Below are positions 58,111 through 64,000 of a DNA stretch of 64,000 nucleotides, piece after piece. Origin of the DNA: Thiobacillus sp. Lineage in GTDB: Bacteria > Pseudomonadota > Gammaproteobacteria > Burkholderiales > Thiobacillaceae. The notes below the pieces were generated by a model. The model searched no databases. It was not told the origin of the DNA and saw nothing but the letters and a program-made list of their open reading frames with translations. Each line of letters begins with the position of its first letter. The first letter of the stretch is position 1. The stretch is taken from assembly GCF_030696885.1 (NCBI RefSeq), contig NZ_JAUYRI010000033.1:62001-126000 (forward strand), in the 5' to 3' direction. The translations under genes and the position numbers were made by a program.

Positions 58111-58536
58111 ATGAATACGAATGCCTCTCCAGCCGGGACCCGACGCCAGTTCAGCCGCATTGAATTCGACGCCGGCGTTGTCCTCAACACCTTCCCCGGC
58201 CGACACGAATGCCGGCTGGTGGACATCTCGCTGAAAGGCGCGCTGGTCGAGCGCCTGCTGCCCTGGCAGGTCCGCCTCGGCGACCCGTGCAGCCTCGTCG
58301 TTCACCTGTCAAAAAACGGCCCCGCCATCCACATGTCGGGCGAGATCGCCCATGTGGAACAGGGCCGGCTCGGCATGCACTGCACGGAAATCGACCTCGA
58401 AAGCGTCACCAATCTGCGGCGCCTGGTGGAATTGAACCTGGGCGACGAAGCCGCGCTGCAGCGCGAGCTTTCCGCCATGGTCGGCATCGACGCGGCAGGC
58501 ATCGACGCCCCCGTCCCGCCCGACGCGCCGACCTAA
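58111..58536 (+). CDS. PilZ domain protein (predicted c-di-GMP receptor)
   Basis: A 141-residue cytosolic protein. The PilZ c-di-GMP signature is complete: RxxxR as Arg12 to Arg16 and DxSxxG as Asp38-Ile-Ser-Leu-Lys-Gly43. A GGGAG ribosome binding site precedes the ATG. The final 40 residues form a helix and an Ala/Pro-rich tail. Together with the GGDEF-EAL protein and the c-di-GMP riboswitch it provides a receptor in the same window. It converges on hemW, overlapping its end by 4 bp. Confidence 0.9.
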   Translation: MNTNASPAGTRRQFSRIEFDAGVVLNTFPGRHECRLVDISLKGALVERLLPWQVRLGDPCSLVVHLSKNGPAIHMSGEIAHVEQGRLGMHCTEIDLESVTNLRRLVELNLGDEAALQRELSAMVGIDAAGIDAPVPPDAPT

Positions 58537-59711
58537 TCCGGCAGAAACAGCGCCAGCAGGTCGTTCAGAAAACGCTGCCCCGGCAGCGTCGGCCGGAGCC
58601 GGGTCGCATCGCGCTCGAGCAGGCCCTGCGCACGCGCCCGCTCAAGCGCTGCAGTGCAGACGATCAAGGGCAGGCCGGTGCGTTCCTCGAACAAGGCGGC
58701 GGGCACGCCTTCAGTCAAGCGCAACACATTCATCATGAACTCGAACGGCAGGTCTGCGCGCGTGAGAACGCGGACGTCGGCCACATGGGCATCAGCCTGC
58801 ACCGCATCCATGTATTGCTGCGGATGCTTCACGCGCATCTGCCGCACGATGCGGTCGTGGAAACTGAGCTTGGAATGGGCGCCGGCACCGATCCCGAGGT
58901 AGTCGCCGAACTGCCAGTAGTTGAGGTTGTGGCGACTGGCGTGGCCAGGCCGGGCATAGGCCGAGGTTTCGTAGTGCTGCATGCCGGCGTCGCGTAGCCG
59001 CGTGTCGATCGCCTGCTGCATGTCGGCGGCGAGGTCGTCATCCGGCAACCTGGGCGGCGCGGTGTGGCCGAACGGCGTATTGGGCTCGAGCGTCAGGTGA
59101 TAGGCCGACAGGTGTGGCGGCTGGAAAGTCAGCGCGCAGTCGATGTCCGCCAGCGCCTCGTCCAGCGTCTGGTCGGGCAGCGCATACATCAGGTCGAGGT
59201 TGAAGGTGTCGAAATGGGTGGCGGCGAGTTCGGTGGCGCGGCGTGCCTCGGCATCGTCATGGATGCGTCCCAGCGCCTTGAGATGGCGCGGATTGAAGCT
59301 CTGGATGCCGAGCGATACACGCGTCACGCCCGCGGCGCGGAAGCCGGAGAACTTGGCCGCTTCCACGGTGCCGGGGTTGGCCTCGAGCGTGATTTCCGCA
59401 TTCGGCATCAGCTGTGTCAGGGTACGCACGCCGGTCAGGATGCGGTCGATGCCATCGGCCGAAAACAGGCTGGGCGTACCGCCGCCGAAAAATACCGTGT
59501 GGACTCTGCGACCCCAGATGTCGGGCAGCGCGCGTTCCAGGTCCAGCAGCAACGCGTCGATATAAGCCGCCTCGGGGAGCGTTGGCGCCGCGTGCGAATT
59601 GAAGTCGCAATACGGGCATTTCTTCACGCACCACGGCAGGTGGATGTAGAGCGACAGCGGCGGCGACACCTTGAGGCCGCCGTTGGCGAGATGGATGACG
59701 CTTTCAGCCAA
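58533..59711 (-). CDS. hemW: Radical SAM heme chaperone HemW
   Basis: A 392-residue radical SAM protein. The cluster motif CVKKCPYCDFN is at about residues 28-38; Phe in place of a fourth Cys separates HemW from coproporphyrinogen dehydrogenase HemN. HemW binds heme and delivers it to membrane proteins. The C-terminal HemN-C-like domain is present. The start is TTG at 59711, overlapping rdgB by 8 bp with GAGACGG upstream; an alternative GTG at 59669 would match shorter homologues. Confidence 0.92.
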   Translation of the reverse strand: MAESVIHLANGGLKVSPPLSLYIHLPWCVKKCPYCDFNSHAAPTLPEAAYIDALLLDLERALPDIWGRRVHTVFFGGGTPSLFSADGIDRILTGVRTLTQLMPNAEITLEANPGTVEAAKFSGFRAAGVTRVSLGIQSFNPRHLKALGRIHDDAEARRATELAATHFDTFNLDLMYALPDQTLDEALADIDCALTFQPPHLSAYHLTLEPNTPFGHTAPPRLPDDDLAADMQQAIDTRLRDAGMQHYETSAYARPGHASRHNLNYWQFGDYLGIGAGAHSKLSFHDRIVRQMRVKHPQQYMDAVQADAHVADVRVLTRADLPFEFMMNVLRLTEGVPAALFEERTGLPLIVCTAALERARAQGLLERDATRLRPTLPGQRFLNDLLALFLPD

Positions 59712-60294
59712 ACCGTCTCAGCTTGTCGGCCAGTTCGCGAAGCGCCTGGCCGCGATGCGAGATGGCATTTTTCTCATCTTCGCCCAGCTCGGCGCCGGTC
59801 TTGCCCAGTTGCGGCAGCAGGAAATACGGGTCGTAGCCAAAGCCGCCCTCACCACGCGGGGTATCGATGATTTCTCCGTGCCAGCGGCCCTCGGCGATCA
59901 GCGGTTCGGGGTCGTCGCCGTAGCGCACCAGCACCATCACGCAGTAGTAGTGCGCGCGCCGGTTCGCCTGTCCGACAAGTGCGGCGATCAGCTTTTCGTT
60001 GTTGCGCGCATCGGATTTCGGCTCGCCCGCATAGCGCGCGGAGTACACCCCAGGTGCGCCATTGAGTGCCGCGACGCAGATTCCGGAATCGTCGGCCAGT
60101 GCCGGCAGGCCGGTGTGTTCGCTGGCGTGGCGCGCCTTGGCGAGGCAGTTCTCGATGAAGGTGACATGCGGCTCGGGACATTCAGGAACGCCGAAGTCGG
60201 ACTGCGGCGCCGCGGTGATGGCGAGCGGTTCGAGTATGCGCGCGATCTCGCGCAGCTTGCCGGCGTTGCCGGAAGCGATGACGAGCTTTCTCAT
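59704..60294 (-). CDS. rdgB: Non-canonical purine NTP pyrophosphatase
   Basis: A 196-residue RdgB/HAM1-type pyrophosphatase that removes dITP, XTP and ITP. Motifs: [10 protein letters not shown] at the N-terminus, [18 protein letters not shown] and SHRGQAL. Its ATG overlaps the rph stop by 4 bp. Confidence 0.95.
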   Translation of the reverse strand: MRKLVIASGNAGKLREIARILEPLAITAAPQSDFGVPECPEPHVTFIENCLAKARHASEHTGLPALADDSGICVAALNGAPGVYSARYAGEPKSDARNNEKLIAALVGQANRRAHYYCVMVLVRYGDDPEPLIAEGRWHGEIIDTPRGEGGFGYDPYFLLPQLGKTGAELGEDEKNAISHRGQALRELADKLRRFG

Positions 60295-61022
60295 GCCGCC
60301 AGCGCCCGGTGCTGGGCCAGGGTGATCTCGGCGATGCCGGCGGTGGCGAGGTCGAGCAGGGCCTCGAGGGTGGCACGCGAAAACGGCGCGCCTTCGGCGG
60401 TGCCCTGCACTTCGACCATGCCGCCGGTGCCGGTCATCACCACGTTCATGTCGGTGTCGCAGCCGAAGTCCTCGACATAGTCGAGGTCGAGCACCGGCTG
60501 GCCCTGGAACACGCCGACCGAGACGGCGGCGATGCTGTCGGTGAGCGGGGTTTCGCTCAGCGCGCCGCTTGCAAGCAGACCGGCGACCGCGTCGGCCACC
60601 GCCACCCAGGCGCCGCAAATGCTGGCACAGCGGGTGCCACCGTCGGCCTGTAGCACGTCGCAGTCGATGTGCAGGGTGCGCTCGCCGAGCTTCTTCAGGT
60701 CGACCACGGCCCTGAGGCTGCGCCCGATCAGGCGCTGGATTTCCTGGGTGCGACCGGACTGCTTGCCGCGCGCGGCTTCGCGGTCGGTGCGGGTGTGGGT
60801 AGAGCGCGGCAGCATGCCGTATTCGGCGGTCACCCAGCCTTCGCCGCTGCCTTTCTTGTGTGGCGGAATCTTGTCGAGCACGCTGGCGGTGCACAGCACC
60901 CGGGTGTCGCCCATCGAAACCAGCACCGAGCCTTCGGCGTGCTTGGTGAACTGGCGGTTGAAAGTCAGCGTGCGCAGCGCGTTGGGCGCGCGGCCGCTGG
61001 GGCGAACAATCGGGTTGGACAT
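60291..61022 (-). CDS. rph: Ribonuclease PH
   Basis: A 243-residue phosphorolytic exoribonuclease that trims tRNA 3' ends. Signatures: [11 protein letters not shown] at the start, [14 protein letters not shown], the phosphate-binding [15 protein letters not shown] and [11 protein letters not shown]. Full length, no frameshift (unlike E. coli K-12). Third gene of the kinase-phosphatase-rph-rdgB-hemW run. Confidence 0.96.
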   Translation of the reverse strand: MSNPIVRPSGRAPNALRTLTFNRQFTKHAEGSVLVSMGDTRVLCTASVLDKIPPHKKGSGEGWVTAEYGMLPRSTHTRTDREAARGKQSGRTQEIQRLIGRSLRAVVDLKKLGERTLHIDCDVLQADGGTRCASICGAWVAVADAVAGLLASGALSETPLTDSIAAVSVGVFQGQPVLDLDYVEDFGCDTDMNVVMTGTGGMVEVQGTAEGAPFSRATLEALLDLATAGIAEITLAQHRALAA

Positions 61023-61096
61023 GGCGGAGGGCTCAAAACGGAAAGCGCGATTTTACCGCGCCGCGCGCGTGCCGCCGCAGTTCCCCGGCAAACCGC

Positions 61097-62005
61097 CTAC
61101 TTGCTGGAAATTTTCTGGATGGCCTGCTGGATTTCAGCGATGGCGCGTTCGATCTCGTCGTCCGACACCGCCGGCGTACCGGGCACCGGACGCAACGCAT
61201 TGATCTGCGTGGTGACGCCGCCGTCCGGCAGCGCCAGGGTGGAAATGGAATCCTTGCTCGGCATCCGCGCCTCGCCCCAGGTCATCGCGATCAGGCTGAG
61301 ATTGTCGCCGTGCTCGCCGCCGCGAAATTCGGCGTGGTCCATCAGGTGGCGCACCGCATCCTCCAGCGTGTAGGCATGCAGCAACGCGGCCACTTCGGGA
61401 ATGCTGACCATGCCCCAGATGCCATCGGTGCACAGCAGCATCGTATCGGCGTCGTGCAGCGGAATCGGCGCACCGCATTCGACATGCGGCGCGACGTAGC
61501 CGCCCAGGCAGTTGGAGACCTTGTTGCGCTCCGGGTGATGCCCCGCCTCCTCCTCGCTGATAATGCCGTCCCGCACCAGCTGGGCGACCGCGGTATGGTC
61601 TTCGGTGCGCGCAATCAGGCTGCCATCGCTGAACAGGTAAAAGCGCGAATCGCCCACGTGCGACCAGTAGACCGTGTTGTCCTGCACCACCGCCACGACC
61701 AGGGTGGTATGGGGGATTTCCAGCAGGTCCTGTTCGACCGCGTAATCGTTGATTGCATAGTGTGCGCGCTCGCCGGCTTCGGTCAGGAACAGCATCGGAT
61801 CGTCCAGCCGCGGCTTGGCGTGCTTCTGGAACTGCTCGGTCAGCGTCTGCACCGCGATCTGCGCGGCAATCTCACCGTGCATGTGGCCGCCCATGCCGTC
61901 GGCCACCACCATCAGCAGGGCCTCGCGACTGTAGGAATAGGCAACCCGGTCCTGGTTGTTCTTGCGCCCGCCCTGGCGGGATGCCTGGTAAATGGTGAAT
62001 TTCAT
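61097..62005 (-). CDS. PP2C-type protein phosphatase
   Basis: A 302-residue PPM/PP2C Ser/Thr phosphatase. Metal-binding motifs: NNQDRV near residue 17, VADGMGGH at about 35-42, LLCTDGIWG and GEHGDNLSLI. The last 40 residues are a helical tail. It follows the kinase gene by 9 bp, so the pair forms a reversible phosphorylation module. Confidence 0.93.
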   Translation of the reverse strand: MKFTIYQASRQGGRKNNQDRVAYSYSREALLMVVADGMGGHMHGEIAAQIAVQTLTEQFQKHAKPRLDDPMLFLTEAGERAHYAINDYAVEQDLLEIPHTTLVVAVVQDNTVYWSHVGDSRFYLFSDGSLIARTEDHTAVAQLVRDGIISEEEAGHHPERNKVSNCLGGYVAPHVECGAPIPLHDADTMLLCTDGIWGMVSIPEVAALLHAYTLEDAVRHLMDHAEFRGGEHGDNLSLIAMTWGEARMPSKDSISTLALPDGGVTTQINALRPVPGTPAVSDDEIERAIAEIQQAIQKISSK

Positions 62006-62014
62006 GAAAACTCT

Positions 62015-62959
62015 CTAAAACAATTCCTTGCGCAGCGAACGCTTGATGCTGGAAAGCAGCGAGGCGCGCGGCGGCGTCATCGCAGTACGGTCCATCAGCA
62101 CCTTTTGCAGGCTGAACACGCTCTGCGGGCGCTCCATGTAGTTGAGCTTGAGGCAGTGGTCGATGGTTTCGAGCAGCTGGTCAGAATAAGCGCCGCGCCA
62201 GTTCTCCTGTGCCGGCATCAGCTTGTCGTTGAGCAGGCGCGCATCGGCCGCCTGCGGCGGATAGCCGGCCAGACAAGCATACAGGCTGGCGCCGATGCTG
62301 TAGATATCGGTCCACGGCCCTAGCCGCTCGCGGTTGTGATACTGCTCGGGTGCGGCGAAACCGGGCGTGTACATGGGCTGCAGCTTGCTTTCCTCCTGCG
62401 AGAGCGTCTGCCGCGCCGCACCAAAATCGATCAGCACCGGCGACCCGTCGAGGCGAACGTAGAGGTTGGACGGCTTGATGTCCAGATGCAGCAGCTTGTG
62501 CGTATGCACCTCGCGCAGGCCATTCAACAACTGCGCGAACACGCGCCGGATGAAGCTTTCGCGGATGGTGCCGCGGTTGGCCTGGATGTGCTGCTGCAGG
62601 GTCTTGCCGCGTTCGAAGCGCATCACCATGTAGACGGTGTCGTTGGCGCGGAAGAAGTTGGTCACCCGGATGACGTTGGGATGGTCGATGCGCGCCAGCG
62701 CGCGGCCTTCCTCGAAGAAGCACTTCAGGCCATGGCGGAAAATGTTGTTGTTCTCGGTCGAGCTGGCCTGCACGATGACCGAGCCCTCGGTGCGCAGCAC
62801 CAGCGCGCCCGGCAGGTATTCCTTGATCGCCACCGACTGGTTGTCGTCGTCGCGCGCCAGGTAGACCATGCTGAAGCCGCCGCCGCCGATCTTGCGGACG
62901 ATGGTGTATTCGTTGAGCCGGTATCCGTTGGGGAGCGGCTGGTTAGGTTGAGTCGCCAT
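62015..62959 (-). CDS. Serine/threonine protein kinase
   Basis: A 314-residue Hanks-type kinase. ATP loop GGGGFSMVY, Lys in VAIKEYLP, catalytic loop HLDIKPSNL and DFGAA (DFG) are all intact, followed by the APEQY substrate segment. No transmembrane helix or sensor domain follows, so it is cytosolic. The ATG at 62959 is chosen; an in-frame ATG at 63034 would add a basic N-terminus with no ribosome binding site support. Confidence 0.93.
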   Translation of the reverse strand: MATQPNQPLPNGYRLNEYTIVRKIGGGGFSMVYLARDDDNQSVAIKEYLPGALVLRTEGSVIVQASSTENNNIFRHGLKCFFEEGRALARIDHPNVIRVTNFFRANDTVYMVMRFERGKTLQQHIQANRGTIRESFIRRVFAQLLNGLREVHTHKLLHLDIKPSNLYVRLDGSPVLIDFGAARQTLSQEESKLQPMYTPGFAAPEQYHNRERLGPWTDIYSIGASLYACLAGYPPQAADARLLNDKLMPAQENWRGAYSDQLLETIDHCLKLNYMERPQSVFSLQKVLMDRTAMTPPRASLLSSIKRSLRKELF

Positions 62960-63065
62960 AGTCGAACGTCTATTATCTTTTCTTTTATGCCTGTGGGTCG
63001 GCTCTGCCGATGGCGCGCCGGATCCAACCGGCAATCCTCATTTATAACCCAATTCAAGAGCTTAC

Positions 63066-63932
63066 ATGACAGCCAGCATGACCGGGTTCGCCGCCCGCAG
63101 CCTCAACTCCGATCATGCCAGTGTCAGCGTTGACCTGCGCAGCGTCAACCAGCGCTATCTGGAACTGCATTTCCGCCTGGCCGACGAATTCCGTCCGCTG
63201 GAGCCGCAACTGCGCGAGCTGCTCAATCAGCGCCTGGCCCGGGGCAAGGTCGAATGCCGGATCGGCCTGGTGCTGCCGTCTGTAGCCTCGCTGGATAACG
63301 GCCTGAACCCGGCCATTCTTGAGCGTCTGGTGCACTGGCAGGACGAGGTGCTGCCGCGCCTGCCGGGCGCCGCCCCGCTCTCCGTGCACGAGGTGCTGCG
63401 TTGGCCCGGCGCGGTGCAAACCGCCGCCCTGTCGCAGGACGCGCTGAACGAGGCGGCGCTGGCCGCGATGGGCGCGGCCCTCGACGACCTGGTGGACAGC
63501 CGCCGGCGCGAGGGCCTCCGCCTGCGCCAGCACATTCTCGACCGCCTGGCAGCCGCCGAAGCCCAGGTGGACGGCCTCAAGCCGCTGCTGCCGGCGCTGG
63601 CCGCCACCCAGCGCGAAAAGCTGGCCGAACGACTGCGCGACGCGCTCGGTGAGGCCGGCCACGAGCGGCTGGCGCAGGAAGTCGCACTGGCGGCGCAAAA
63701 AGCCGACATCGACGAGGAATGTTCGCGCCTCGTCACCCACTTCACCGAGGTGCGGCGCGTGCTCGACCAGGCCGGCGCGGTTGGCAAACGGCTCGACTTC
63801 CTGATGCAGGAACTCCACCGCGAGGCCAATACGCTGGGTTCGAAGTCGGTGGCGGTCGAAACCTCGCGCGTCTCGCTTGAACTCAAGGTGCTGATCGAGC
63901 AGATGCGCGAACAAGTCCAGAATATCGAATAA
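63066..63932 (+). CDS. yicC: YicC family endoribonuclease-like protein
   Basis: A 288-residue YicC protein; E. coli YicC helps degrade small RNAs. Motifs: MTGFAA near the start, VDLRSVNQRYLELHFRL and the C-terminal REANTLGSKSVAVE plus KVLIEQMREQVQNIE. It diverges from the kinase operon and precedes gmk by 18 bp, the usual order. Confidence 0.94.
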   Translation: MTASMTGFAARSLNSDHASVSVDLRSVNQRYLELHFRLADEFRPLEPQLRELLNQRLARGKVECRIGLVLPSVASLDNGLNPAILERLVHWQDEVLPRLPGAAPLSVHEVLRWPGAVQTAALSQDALNEAALAAMGAALDDLVDSRRREGLRLRQHILDRLAAAEAQVDGLKPLLPALAATQREKLAERLRDALGEAGHERLAQEVALAAQKADIDEECSRLVTHFTEVRRVLDQAGAVGKRLDFLMQELHREANTLGSKSVAVETSRVSLELKVLIEQMREQVQNIE

Positions 63933-63950
63933 CCCCGCAACGGAGCCTCC

Positions 63951-64000
63951 ATGACCCCCTCCCCCCATCAAGGCGTGCTGTACATCGTCAGTGCCCCGTC
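63951..64000 (+). CDS. gmk: Guanylate kinase, N-terminal fragment (cut by window edge)
   Basis: Only the first 16 codons are visible. The ATG at 63951 follows a GGAG and leads into GVLYIVSAPS, the start of the guanylate kinase P-loop. Position after yicC supports the call. Confidence 0.88.
   Translation, partial: MTPSPHQGVLYIVSAP

Overview
This window is high-GC chromosomal DNA with tightly packed genes, many overlapping by 1-4 bp at ATGA or GTGA junctions. Gene content points to a betaproteobacterium. A Thiobacillus-like or other Nitrosomonadales chemolithotroph is the best guess, because it combines the yhdP-nitrilase-tldD group, glnE, a sucrose synthase/sucrose-phosphate synthase operon, a SoxW-like double thioredoxin, two Mrp-type loci and the rph-rdgB-hemW operon. 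That assignment is inference; there is no rRNA or other marker in the window. I see no tRNA, rRNA, CRISPR array, insertion sequence or prophage.

Layout. 1-7.3 kb (minus): an edge-truncated, relatively AT-rich lipoprotein gene, then yhdP, a nitrilase-family amidase and tldD, plus an Hsp15-like S4 protein. 7.4-9.2 kb: an FMN reductase, then a compact regulatory unit on the minus strand. That unit has a sigma-28-like promoter, a c-di-GMP-I (GEMM) riboswitch, a strong ribosome binding site, an 82-residue single-span protein and two tandem UUCG-loop terminators. 9.2-15 kb: acs, glnE, a MarR regulator and a DUF2062 protein. 15.2-22.4 kb (plus): a P2-type ATPase, a CPA1 antiporter, a CPA2/Kef-like antiporter and a tandem universal stress protein. 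22.4-30.6 kb: a DUF502 gene and an Mrp-like locus in the order E-F-G-MbhD-(MbhE+B)-C-D-D-D. This is the order of the antiporter half of membrane-bound hydrogenases; no MrpA and no hydrogenase genes are present, and one unrelated gene sits inside on the opposite strand.

30.8-38.4 kb: a periplasmic double-thioredoxin protein, then a minus-strand operon of fructokinase, sucrose-phosphate synthase with a phosphatase domain, sucrose synthase and an MscS channel. 38.9-43.3 kb: a 1454-residue membrane PAS-GGDEF-EAL protein. 43.4-49.2 kb: a second, conventional Mrp operon (fused AB, C, D, E, F, G). 49.3-53.1 kb: NfeD protease, slipin, a Bax-inhibitor-1 protein and tatD, whose start overlaps a perfect intrinsic terminator. 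53.1-58.5 kb: small enzymes (lipoprotein beta-lactamase-fold hydrolase, ICMT-like methyltransferase, GTP cyclohydrolase I, dienelactone hydrolase), a divergent pseudouridine synthase and a PilZ protein. 58.5-64 kb: a Ser/Thr kinase and PP2C phosphatase leading into rph, rdgB and hemW, with yicC-gmk diverging at the right edge.

Two themes connect much of the window. One is ion and osmotic homeostasis: two Mrp systems, CPA1 and CPA2 antiporters, a P-type ATPase, and sucrose synthesis apparently coupled to a mechanosensitive release channel. The other is cyclic-di-GMP: a riboswitch, a GGDEF-EAL enzyme and a PilZ receptor. The most novel element is the sigma-28/c-di-GMP-riboswitch-controlled small membrane protein at 8.05-8.60 kb.
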